Source: Bathymodiolus brooksi
Taxonomy: Eukaryota > Mollusca > Bivalvia > Mytilida > Modiolidae
NCBI GenBank assembly: GCA_963680875.1
Contig: OY804579.1
Coordinates: forward strand, 19,143,804 to 19,207,803
DNA length: 64,000 nucleotides
Direction: 5' to 3'
Position numbers and translations under genes: made by a program. Under the pieces are notes generated by a model that searched no databases, was not told the DNA's origin, and saw only the letters and a list, made by a program, of their open reading frames with translations. How positions within the stretch are numbered: position 1 is the first letter of the stretch; each line of letters starts with the position of its first letter. Shown piece after piece: positions 1 to 11,900 of this stretch.

Positions 1-424
1 ACGATAAGTTTCTGTTTTGAATTTCAATTATACATAAATACATAGTGTTAGTATATATATGTATACGATTAAAACAATACATTATGATATTATGCATTGA
101 GAAAATTATATGAAGGACAACAAAATAATAAACAAAATATCCAACAAAACAATAAAGAAAAGTAAACAATCACATTTTGTCATAGAAAAAAATATCACAT
201 CACTACTTGTGAGGACGGAAAGTTAACTTGCATTATTGTACCCAATATCTCTTTCCGTGTCACTTCAGAGAGAGAACTTCTCGCCTTACATATAAAATAA
301 AACAGAAAAAAAAATCGATGGCCATTATCTGCTTACTGTGTACACGAAGACACTAAAATTGAAATAATATTAACAAAAATATGGTCATTATCTAAATTTA
401 TTTTGATACTTGTCAGTAACAGCG
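1..424. other. AT-rich intergenic DNA
   Basis: No open frame of useful length, no RNA gene and no clear repeat is visible. The stretch is AT-rich with short A and T runs. Confidence 0.5.
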
Positions 425-740
425 AATGTTTATTTTTGACATTTACGTCACCGAATATGGTACTGCTTTGACAACTATTTTACCTATTTTGTTCCTGTAT
501 TTAAATACTGTTACAGTGACAGCCGGAACCTTTGAACCGTAATGAGAGCGGGAGGTTTGGCGCCTTAAAATCTGATTCAACCCACCATTTCTTTAGAAAT
601 GCCTGTACCAAGTCAGGGTCATTACGGTTTTCACAGTTTTCCGGTTGTTGACTGATTTTGTCTGTTTATATAATTATGAGTTTTGACTTTCCCTTTGTAA
701 GATTGTTCGGAGTTCGGTAATTTTGTTATTACCTTTAATT
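425..740 (+). repeat. Dispersed repeat R1, copy a
   Basis: This block matches 43330-43645 over about 300 bases with only scattered differences. Shared words include GCCTGTACCAAGTCAGGGTC and TTCGGAGTTCGGTAATTTTG. The same wording is, from memory, very common in mussel genomes, where it forms part of a dispersed retroelement-like repeat. No coding capacity is visible. The two copies lie in the same orientation. Confidence 0.75.
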
Positions 741-1494
741 ATTAATTTATGCCATGTTGAGTCATTGAAATGTTTATTTGTCAAACTAGCAATTAAATGA
801 AAAACAGAAACAAAAACACTAAGCTTGTCGGAACAGTTCCAAAATATAATTGAAAAATCTGAAAAACAAAGGCATAATTGATCTTCCTAATATAAGTATT
901 TACACTTTATATCTAAGGTCTGTAATGTCGACCTTCATCAATGTTTGGTGTTAAATGGTGTCAAAACCGTTATTATGTTAAATGGTACAAATGCATGATA
1001 TTCTTGAACATTATAATGTATATGCTTTCTTATGTACACCTGGACGTTAAAATACCAGCAGAATGGTAAATGTTCATGGTATTTTGTTTTTGTTTGTTTG
1101 TTTTTTAGCAGGGGGTGTGATCTAACCATGGAAAAATGCACTATTGCTTTTAGCAATTATCTGTTTTCAAAATTTCTCAATTTAAATTAACTAACCACTT
1201 CCAATAAAAAAACGATATAAAAAGTCATCAATAAAGTGATATAATTCGATATAAATATATTACGTTCCGCTTGAGTTTGAATACATGTACTAATTTATGA
1301 AGTCAAGTAATTAAAAAAAAATCGTCTCATTTTATATTTCAAATCTTGTTGAAAAATATTTGGACTCTTGATAATGGTGGATGTCTTGCCAGTATAAATC
1401 TGGCTCCAAGTTGACTTTTGTTTCCCTATATATGTCTTCCGATTGCCTTGTGCACTATTTCATACTTAAAGATGGCTTAGGCTATCGGATCTCT
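741..1494. other. Intergenic DNA without recognisable features
   Basis: AT-rich sequence with one short minus-strand open frame (938-1156) that has low-complexity composition and no family resemblance. I see no gene or repeat boundary here. Confidence 0.4.
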
Positions 1495-1745
1495 CTAATA
1501 GAACTAACATGACAACTTCTGTGTCACAAAAATTAAATATATTATGTATAAAGTTCAAGATTTGGACTCGCTGTTCCTGACAACAAAGCTGTCCACTCAG
1601 TTATGCGAGGGTTAGCATTTTACTTCCATGTAGGAAACAAACACTCGGAAGACCACATCATTTCACTAATGGGCGAGGTTTGAGCACATAGAAAAGCTTA
1701 GCCCCTCCACTTATTATTGTAATGCCTGTACAAACACAGTAAAAT
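1495..1745 (+). repeat. Dispersed repeat R4, diverged copy
   Basis: It resembles 17378-17639, 35940-36200 and 62440-62660. The shared order is a start like ATGACAACTTMTGTGTCAC, then a 'gaggtttg' region, a 'cccctccacttattattg' region and 'gcctgtacaaacacag'. The copies are diverged and I cannot fix the ends. Confidence 0.4.
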
Positions 1746-2241
1746 AGGCAGCCATGTATATTTGTGTAATAGGGATTTTGGTTTAGCCTCTGTTTCGACA
1801 ATTTTCGACTGGATTTCCTAACCGTGCTGTTTAGATGTGTGAAAACAAAAATATCATAAATCAATGTTGTAACATAAAAGAAACAAATAACGTTAAAAAT
1901 ACTCGTAAAAGGGTTGGACGGAATTTGATTTATGTAGCAAAGTATCATAATGCTTAAAAAAAAATTCAATCCATTAAATTTTCATCATGGCATTGTAACA
2001 AGGTGCATAGCAATGTCTGTCTTTGCACATAAATAACGTTGTTTGTTCTTTCCAATTGTAAGAAAAGCTGTAACCACCGCAAAAATCTACATGAAAACAA
2101 CGAACAAAAATTGCAATTCGTTCAAACAAACATTGTGCAAATACAACCAACGCAACCAGCTGACACACAACTTGACGATCACCTTTATAGCATCAAACAT
2201 TTTGTAGACTCCATTAGCACACCGAATCTGATGAGATTTTT
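1746..2241. other. 3' flank of the TMEM26 gene
   Basis: This lies just downstream of the minus-strand TMEM26 stop codon and should hold its 3' UTR. I did not find a canonical AATAAA on the minus strand here, so the transcript end is not placed. Confidence 0.4.
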
Positions 2242-2970
2242 CTATTTTTCGTTCAGGAAGCTACTTTTTGTTAATGTCGATCCAAGTCTCGTTGCCATAG
2301 ATGTTTTTGACATTTTTTTTTCAGGAGGAACTTTTGAAGTGTTATTGAGTGGTGTCCCTCCTTTGTCCACATCCTCAACCTTATTTATTTTCATACATAT
2401 AACTACCAATCTATACATTTGCATCAATATCATCAACATGTTTTTGGCCGTAAAGAAAATTATACCATAAGATAGAACTCCCTTATTAATCATAGCATAA
2501 AGTCTAACGCCAAGAAACGGACCATCCTGTAACAAAATGGCAATGAACAAACTCCAGATTTCTAACTCAAACACTTTGTCGCAGCAACTGGGCATTTGTT
2601 CTTTTTCTTTATCTTTCGGGATTTCTTCTTCAACATCATCATTGAATGACGTTTCCCTTGCGAATATCTTACTGCTTACATCTCTTGTTGCAGTTAGTGT
2701 AAGACAAAATTGAAATAAACTTAGCGTCCACACTCCTAAGGTAACATAACTCAGCATGAGGTCTGACCTAATTTGAGGCTCCTCAAATACTACAAAAAGT
2801 TCCATGACGTCAGAAGCAGACCCAAGATAGACAAATAGAAGTTGTGACAGTTGATCACGTGATATACGACCTCTCGGTAATATCCATCTTGCAATAATGA
2901 AAATAAACAACATAGACTGTTCCAGAACAGATACCCATGTATCTGCATCAAGCTTTACCGGAAGCGTCAC
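2242..2970 (-). CDS. TMEM26: TMEM26 exon 3 (terminal coding exon)
   Basis: Encodes residues 118-359 and the stop. The acceptor reads TTTTTGCTTGCAG before GTGACGCTTCC, leaving the frame in phase 0. It carries the most conserved core of the family, [14 protein letters not shown] and TAKN, and a lysine/serine-rich tail that is probably cytoplasmic. The frame is open throughout with no disruption. Confidence 0.88.
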   Translation of the reverse strand: MTLPVKLDADTWVSVLEQSMLFIFIIARWILPRGRISRDQLSQLLFVYLGSASDVMELFVVFEEPQIRSDLMLSYVTLGVWTLSLFQFCLTLTATRDVSSKIFARETSFNDDVEEEIPKDKEKEQMPSCCDKVFELEIWSLFIAILLQDGPFLGVRLYAMINKGVLSYGIIFFTAKNMLMILMQMYRLVVICMKINKVEDVDKGGTPLNNTSKVPPEKKMSKTSMATRLGSTLTKSSFLNEK

Positions 2971-5900
2971 CTGCAAGCAAAAAGAATATGTAAATATATA
3001 TTTATTATCAACTACGAATTCCAAAAACATGTTCTCTTATATTGTGTTTATTAATGCCTCTCCTTTTGGTTTACTTTAACGTTTGTCTGGTTCGTTTTGG
3101 TTGCAAATCGATGTATTTACCCTTTGTAATTTTATCTTACATTCAGTCAAATACTGAAATATGTTGAAACAGAATAATTTCATTATAATTTGCAAATTGT
3201 TTTTTTTTCTTTTTTTCAAACCATTTATTGGACGAAATAGCAACCTGTTTAAAGTTTACACATATTTAATTTCATTCTAGTAAGGTGCATTCCCTTGCAT
3301 TACATTTTGCAATTCAGCTTAAAAATGATACAATATAGATATTTTGAAAGCAATGAAGTAAAATGTTTCAATTAATAAAATAGAAGGCAAAAGCAGAATA
3401 AATAACTGTATATGCACATTTGGGAGAATCCGTAAAAATAAGGAATGTTGACATCACAGACAGGTCTCCATCATCACTCACGTGATTGTTGTTTAACGTC
3501 AGGTGACCGCTTTGTACTAGACCAACATGCTTAGTTGGATTTTTATAGTGCTAGCTCACTACAAAAACAGTTCATTGGGAGACGGACACATTATCCTGAT
3601 TTCGAGCATACCACTCTTTGCTTTTACTCTTAAATGTTGCGTGATCGACCCGTTATCGAGGCGAGCACATTAACCATTGTGCCACCGATGTGGTTCATCA
3701 CTTAAGTAAATAACCCGCAGTTGATTTGTACCTCACGGTTTTAAATATTTCATGTGATTTAAATCAGGATAGTATCACATCAATGGAAGATTTCGACTTT
3801 TTCTGATTTGAATTAAAACCTACTTGTTATTTCATCTGAATTGAATGCTTGTTAAAATAGTACCGGAATAACAATGGCTGAACCCTGAACATCGCATTAC
3901 AGTGAATGTTTAAAATAGTTGTTTGTTTCTCTTAAATGGAATTATTAGGATTAGAAACGATTTTGTATGTCGAGTTTATTGATACATAAAGACTTTACAT
4001 AAATTACTTCGGACTTTATTCAATTTTTGACTGATGCGGCTGTGTTTACACATCGATAAACTTCGGACTTTCTGTAGTTTGTGAGTGAAAAGTTGTGCTT
4101 ACACATCGCTAAACTCAAAAACGTATTTATTCATAAAATAAACAAGAAGATAAAAAATTATTGACATCGTTTGTATACTGTTTGTTTACTGCAAGACTTG
4201 GTGACCCATTCTACATTTGTTATTCATAGTAATATTGATTTATATAATAAACATTCATCTGGTGTGTGTTTACTTTTTGAACTTTAGTTTCATTCTACTT
4301 ATATACATCAACCTCTTCTCAATCTTTGAATACATATATGAGCGTGTTATTTTCATTGGGTTTTTTTTCACTGGCTTGGAAAGGATGCCATATATTGCAC
4401 AAGACATACATTTTTGTTTTGTACTAACACTTCCAGAACGTCTGATCTTACTCCAGTTTTTGAAGGAGTTGGTGTTCTTCTATTTGTTTTACTTAGTTTT
4501 GCAATGTTGTTGTTTTTGTTATTAGGATCGTCTCTCTGCTCATAAATCTAGTTGGCTGATTTGATTGATTGATTTTTGGTGTTTAATGCCACTTTCAACA
4601 ATATTTCAGCTATATCATGGCGACCAGTTTTAGTGGTGGGAGAAGCCGAAGTACTCGGAGAGAACCACCGACCATGGGCAAGCAACTGGTAAACTTTAAC
4701 ACTTGCGGCTGCGAGTCGAGTGCACCTTTTTTGTAATTTGCAAAGCCGGGCGCGAACCCACGTCGTATTGGTGATAGGCTTGTACGAGTTGTTAGGTAAT
4801 CCAACTACCTATCTCATTGAGCCACCCGGGCCCTAAATCTACTTGGATTCCCTGCGGTAGTCTTATACAATCCAATGTTACTCAGTATTGTGAAATGCAT
4901 TTTATATTTTGTAGTAACAAAGAAACCACACTTTTATCTAACTTTCTTAAGAAATAGAATATTTGGTTCTCTAGTTTGATGTTAAATCTGTTCATTCTAG
5001 TGTATGTTATATATAAATTATTAATATTTACCCCATTTATTGTTGAAAGTGCTTCATTTTGTGCGTTTGTGATGTTCGAGGAAGAACTAATATCTGTAAA
5101 TCTCTCTAATCTGTCTATCTCTAGAAACCAAATAGCTGGCACTGACCCCATCAAATAAAATAGAATACAAGGACTGAACCTGAAAAAGAAAAACAAAATT
5201 TGTGAACTCTTCAAATTACAACTTTGAGGTCAACAGACCGGATGTGTTATGATCGGATGTCGATGCATGTTGACAAGGACCTGGATTTTCAATGTCAAAT
5301 ATTGTGGTCTTTATTGTTGTTGTTCATTTGTTTGAGGTAAGTGGTGATTCTCGCTTTGTTAATATTGGGTGAATTGTTGGCCATGGTCATCATTGTTTAG
5401 ATTTTCTTTTCATACTTATGATTTAGATATCGTATTTATGCGAATACATGTATATAATTGATCAATTTTCTTGTGGCTGTTTCTGGGCATCATAGTAATA
5501 ATGCCATATAATTTTGTTTAGCTATTCGCAAAGCTAACAATGATCAAGCACATTATTATAAGGAAGGGCTTCCACGTTACGTGTGCAAATTGTAAAGGGA
5601 ATATAAAAACATCAGCCAGTTATATATACAATGCTGCAAAGCAACTCTTAAGCCACTTTATTTCTTGCCTTACTATACAATAGTACATCATTCTTTTCGA
5701 CTTTATAATGACATACAACCATAACAATCTTTACTTTCAACAATGGTATACCGTATAAGGAAATGTAACCATAGTAATACATCAATAATCTACTGGGCCA
5801 TACCAAATAAAGACATGCATTCATAATAATACATTTGACCTTCTATTACCGTATAAGGAAATGTCTCCATAACATTTAACAACCTATACGGTATAAGGAA

Positions 5901-8900
5901 TGCAATCAATATGTTGCGCCTGTATAAGGAAACATACTCTAGTTCGCTGTTTGGCGCCATTGGTTATACACAGGATCCGTGATTAAGCAATTTTCGTATT
6001 CTCGTATTAACATACAACTAATAAAAGTACATTGGTGATTGTTGGCATCTGTGTAGGATTAAAATCTATGGAAAAAACAATGACAAACTGTTGTATGTCT
6101 TTGTCATTGGTCAACCAAGGACCTTCCTATTTACTGCTTAGATTATTTATAGATATTATTGTTTACATCTTTGTGATGAAATCTCTGGTCCTGTTCATGT
6201 AAACAATGGTTTGTTTTAGAAACCATATCCGGCTTAATTCTATATAGGAACAAACACTGTCACAGTGTCACGATTTTGAATACGTTTATACGCCAACAAT
6301 AAAAATAAAATTTGACTGGTTGGATAACCTTTTAAAATACTACATTTACAATATTAAAGAAATTAAAATTTAAGTCATTTAAAATGATGACTTTATGATT
6401 TGGATGATGTGGCAATAATCCAAGTAACTGTGAAGTGATATATACTTTTATTGAAAGAGAAATGATATACAGTGTATGTAACAAATAATGAAAAGCCTTT
6501 CATGTATGAAATATAAGGAAATGTTTCCATTAAATCCCGCATTCATCCAAATGAATGTAACAACATTTTCATGAAATGACACACTCATCTAAATAAACGA
6601 GTAGCTAACAAAAGAAAGGGTCAAATACAACAAGGATATAGACCCTATGTATATTATTTGACAGATTTACTAATATAATGAGTCTACAATAGTGGGGTTC
6701 GTGTTACTCGATCTTTAGTTTTATGTGCATGTTTTGTAGGTCGTTGTTTGTCCTTTTGTTCTGTTTCTTTTGGCCATTGTGTTGTCTGTTCTTCTTCGAT
6801 TTATGGATTCTGATTGCCCCTTTGGTATCTTTAAACTCTTCTTGCTATTAACAGTGCTTAACGTTGGACATATCTACGCAAAGGTAATGAATGGATAATG
6901 GTAGATGTATTTCTAAGTGGCATGAGGTAAAATGGTCCTTTACGACTCCTTTTTCGTGTAGGCTAAGCAAGATATAAGTCTTATTAGCCAAACGAAAACC
7001 CCTTAAAATGTATATCCAAACACCAATGTGATACTAACACTCCACCACAAGCAAGGACTACATTAATAAATTGATAGTAAATATATAATATTTAAAACAA
7101 ACATCAATGATACCAATATTAATTAAAGGCGCCATATACGCATTACAGTGGCGCACGACTTAACACGAATAGAAAATCTAATTTTAAGTACTATGCATTG
7201 TAGGGAACGGTCAAATACATTGAAAGATTATATGTGGCTGATAAATAAAGAAAAATATACTATAAAATTTTCAAATTAAAAAAAAGTACAGTTATTTCAC
7301 GTGTGCACAAAGGATGAAATAATACTTCGATTTGACATATCTGGAACGAATATCTGTTTTTAGACATAATACAGAAAAAGATCAGTAAACTACTTAATAA
7401 ATAGTAGAATAATTGTCTTTTGTGATTTAAAGTTTATAACATTTGTCATGATAATGCTATAGATAATACAAGTCTATGATGGCAAATGACATCACAAGTA
7501 AACGAATCTCATTTGTTGTCTAGTATATATACATGTGTATTGTAAGTAATATATAACATGTAAATCCAATTTTTAGTCTTGGAACCCAATTCTGTTTTTA
7601 TGCAAATTCTGTTTCTTTGTTCTTCTATAAAGCCTAAAGGAGCGCTCCAAAATGCTTGATTTGTTCAAAATGCAATTCATATATATTCACACTACTCATT
7701 TAAACCAAATGTTGCGGAATAGATTAATAGGAAGGTAGATAAAACCACCGCGGAGCCAGGGTTTTTCAAAAAAGGTTCTGATAAAAAATAGTAAGAGAAT
7801 AAAACGGCGTTTCCATCCTCTTTTGTTGCTTATTTTTTCAATGTCCCACGTAATGTTTAAACATTGACAGAAAAAGGGGTGTTCCATCTCCTGTGACCCA
7901 TTTACAAAATGTATTTTGGTATGAGACAAGGGGCCCGGGTGGCTCAATGAGTTAGGTAGTTAGATTACCTAACAACTCATACAAGCCTATCACCAATACG
8001 GTGTGGGTTCACGCCCGGCTTTGTAAATTACAAAAAGGGTGTACTCGACTCGCATCCGCAAGTGATATAGTTTACCAGTTGCTTGCCCATGGTCGGTGGT
8101 TCTCTCCGGGTACACCAGCTTCTTCCACCACTAAAGCTGGTCGCCATGATATAGCTAAAATATTACTGAAAGTGGCGTTAAACACAATAAATCAATCATG
8201 GTATGAGTGTACCATCTCTCACGGCATACCATTTGAGATTAACCTCTAATCATAGGCAATCATTTATGAATACAATAATTTTACAGAAAACAAGCGACTT
8301 GCATTTCAAATAAGAATTGCCAAAACATTTAAACCTATCTATCATTTTTATTTCATACTAATTGTTATTTCCCCATCAATGCCTGTACTACATTAGCATC
8401 ACAGTTAGACCCCAGTTTGATGTTATGCTATGCAATAGTACATGGTTTTTTTTCTAGCTTTCAAGAACAATTTGAAGATACCAATGGGGTAATCTGATTA
8501 CTTTTGTGTGAGTCAAGTAATACATACCATGTACATTTTCTATTTAAGATATTGGAATTTAATTTTTATAAATATTTGATTTTTGTGACTTATGAATACT
8601 TGACGTAACTGGTTTGTAAATATGGTTACTATAGTCTTTTGTTATTATATTATACTTAAATATGTACAATGTGTACTTTAGAGATAATATTTGTATTTAC
8701 TGTAAATGATTGGAAGATGAAATTATAATAAGCGGAAAGATGTATTTGGTTAATTTCAGATTAAAGCAAAGGATTTTTAACATTAATGTTTACACGATAC
8801 CCACTTCACACCAGAGAAAGAAAATAACATAAGGGCTATGGTTGTCTTTTTCATTCAAATATTCATTAGATATGGATGAAGAAAACAAAATACCATATCT

Positions 8901-11900
8901 TGCTAATCCTATATGCATGAATTATCTTGTACAAATTAGTAACGGACCTCCAGTTGTTTGTAGAGGGGCTCATGTCTTATTTACGTTATATGTGTTTGCT
9001 TGCATATATTTGTGTCCACCACATATTGTGTTGTGTTCTTGCTTTGCCTCGGTATTCTCTAACATTTATTCATTAGGACTCACTTAATAAAGGTGTCTGA
9101 TTTATAAGTGACACAGTTAGATAATAGGATTGCGTCATTAACTTCAATACAATACTTTGAATACATGAATCAAGCTAATGAAAAATATTCAGGCTCCTTC
9201 TTAATTCAAATCTGACGTACAACAAAAACAATACAGATATCCAGTTCTTTGTACCAGATACATAGTATTTGAGAAAAGGCCGGGTTTTCCGAACAAACAT
9301 TGCCGTTTTTCGTGCAAGAAACATGGGCTGGGTTGCACAAACCTCAATTAAATTCAAAGTCTCAATTAAACCTTAATTGTAAATTAATTCCATGTGCATT
9401 TTAAGTTGTTTTAAATGTCAATTAGATTTTAATTGACACTTAAATTTAGATAACGTTTGTGCAACCCAGTCCAGGACTGATATTTCACATTTTTGTGACA
9501 ATCACCTTTAAAATGCCTTTTTTTCAATTAGCGTTTATTGTGATATAATGTGTATCAAAAATCATAATATTAATTTATTAATGACATAAATATATTTATG
9601 TATATCGTGCGTAGTAATTTCTTACTGTATTGACAAGAACCGACATTCTTAATACGGGACTACTTAGAGAACTGTGGGAAGAATTCGATATCGAGACTAG
9701 GCAGTGACCATATCGAGCACACCCACGAGTTGATTGTGAAGTCAAATTGTCAGTTACATTATATATAAAGTATGGGTCCCATGGTCTAGGACAATAGCCC
9801 CCCGGACAATTGCCCCCTGGACAATAGCCCCCGGACAATAGTCCCCCTAGGACAATAGCCCCCCGGTCAATTGCCCCCCATCCCCCAATTTTTTTATTTA
9901 ATTTTTATTTATTTTTTAAATGAGAAATAAATATGCATAAACTCAGATTCAATTATTTAAATTACTTTTAAGTTGGATTTTCTTCTTTGTATATTAATCA
10001 CAGGGGCTTGAATCGCTTTCATCGAGGTCACACGGCCTATATACCATATAGATATTACTAACGTTAGTATATATGGTATATAGGCCGTGTGACCTCTATG
10101 AAAGCGATTCAAGCTATATATGGTATATAGGCCGTGTGACCTCTATGAAAGCGATTCAAGCCCCTGTGATATTAATCATCAAAAGAATTATACAGTTTGG
10201 ACAAGCTATGATAAAAATAACTTTCTCTTATTATTTATAGATATTTTATTTTTAGATAGAGTTTAATGATTTCCCAATTAAGTTTAATTACCTTACAAAT
10301 TGGTCTTCAAAGAAAAATTATCAAAAGGAATGTGATTAAACAATGATCAAAGCTAAGTACAAAGGTTAATAATTAAAAAGAATTTTGAGAAAAAATGATT
10401 GCAAGCTAAGTACAAGCTTAGAACTGGCTTAAATAGGAGTGTATTTTGAAGTGAAAGTATAGTAGTGCAATGGGGTTCATAGAGTCAGAAAGGGGTAATC
10501 AGAAACTAAATATAAAACTGAAAAAAATTTGTTGGGGGCAATTATCCTAGGGGTCAATTGTCCGGGGGGCTATTGTCCGGGGATATTGTCCGGGGGGGTA
10601 TTGTCCTGCTCCCCCCATAAAGTATATACTAGTATTATATTGTATATGTTAGTACACACATGTTTTTTCGTAATTATGTATAATGTATGTATATGTACGA
10701 ATCAGTTTCTAATTTTTAAATATCTTTTATAGATTGGCAGAGACATTCCAGTGCCATTTGACAGTTAATAATATAGTGAAACATAAAGATGAACTAATTA
10801 TAATTTGGTGCTCTTTGTTGATTGTGCATTGCTAAACAACCTTATTAATAAAAAAAAAACTGCTGAGATGCGCTAATCTGGGTCACGAGTCACTGTAATC
10901 GGGCGGCTGTATCGAGAAACAGATACGGTGTTGAAAAAACTGTTGATAAAATATTGATAAATGCTATAACATTTTATGTTTGTCTTCAAGAAATATGATA
11001 GACAAAACCATGTGTGAAGTTTTATGACGAAATATCTCCGATTTCTATGTAAATTTACGCGTTGAAGTTGCGGCTGTATCGAGAAACAGATACGGTGTTG
11101 AAAAAACTGTTGATACTCATACAATATTGATAAATGCAATACAATTTTATGTTTGTCTTCAAGAAATATGATAGACAAAACCATGTGTGAAGTTTTATGA
11201 CGAAATATCTCCGATTTCTATGTAAATTTACGAGTTGAAGTGGGGAAACACCCACAGGTATTGATTTGAGTTTGGACGGCGACTTTCTCACAGGTAATTT
11301 TAGCGATGTATTTTTATCTTGGACAAGATTAATGAGCGTCCTGATTGGATGATCAATTTAAAACACACTGACACCGCATGGTAAAAAGATGCATGCAAAA
11401 GAAATCTATGTTATATTTATTCATTTGTTTGATTCTGGAATATTGTTGATCCTTGATTTAAATAAGAAAAAAAAAGGTGGGGGTGAATTTTATTAGTGAA
11501 TTTTACAGTTAAATAAATGTTATGTTTCGACAGTTTAAAGAGAAAAATAAAAATATGTTGCGACTAAAGCTTAAATCAGCGTTAGAAATTGAACAAATAT
11601 CAGTGGTTTTGTAAATGAGATTTATTTTAAATAGAAAATCTGAATTTATTATTTATTAATTTATTATTATTTTATATCCCTTGGGAGGGGGAGGGGGAGG
11701 GGGGCTATTTTTAATACAATAGAAAAGTTCACTGCGCCAGTCAAGTTCCAATTGTGTTTGTATATTGTCTTGCCAAGCATAGATACCGACCGCAAGAACT
11801 TGCTTTCGTCGAAAAAAAGAATATGACAGCTATCAGTACATAAATACGTTTAAGGGAATTAGAACATAATTGATCAATATTTAGTTTTCTGTGTAGTGTT

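Larger units (their letters stand above)
2971..5031 (-). other. TMEM26 intron 2
   Basis: A 2,061-bp intron bounded by a GTAAAT donor at 5031 and a TTGCAG acceptor ending at 2971. It contains two SINEs of different families (3478-3695 and 4556-4833). No other exon-like frame with family similarity is visible inside it. Confidence 0.8.

Noticed and set aside
2039..2470. 143-codon plus-strand frame
   Set aside because: It lies opposite TMEM26 exon 3 and its 3' flank, and has no family resemblance, so it is a shadow frame.
3620..3690. tRNA gene
   Set aside because: A-box and B-box-like words are present here and in the SINE heads at 4760, 7935, 12850, 37980 and 50466. The acceptor arms do not close and SINE bodies follow most of them.
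10873..11291. Two overlapping minus-strand frames with the same peptide
   Set aside because: They are produced by the 167-bp tandem duplication, which has no other coding sign.
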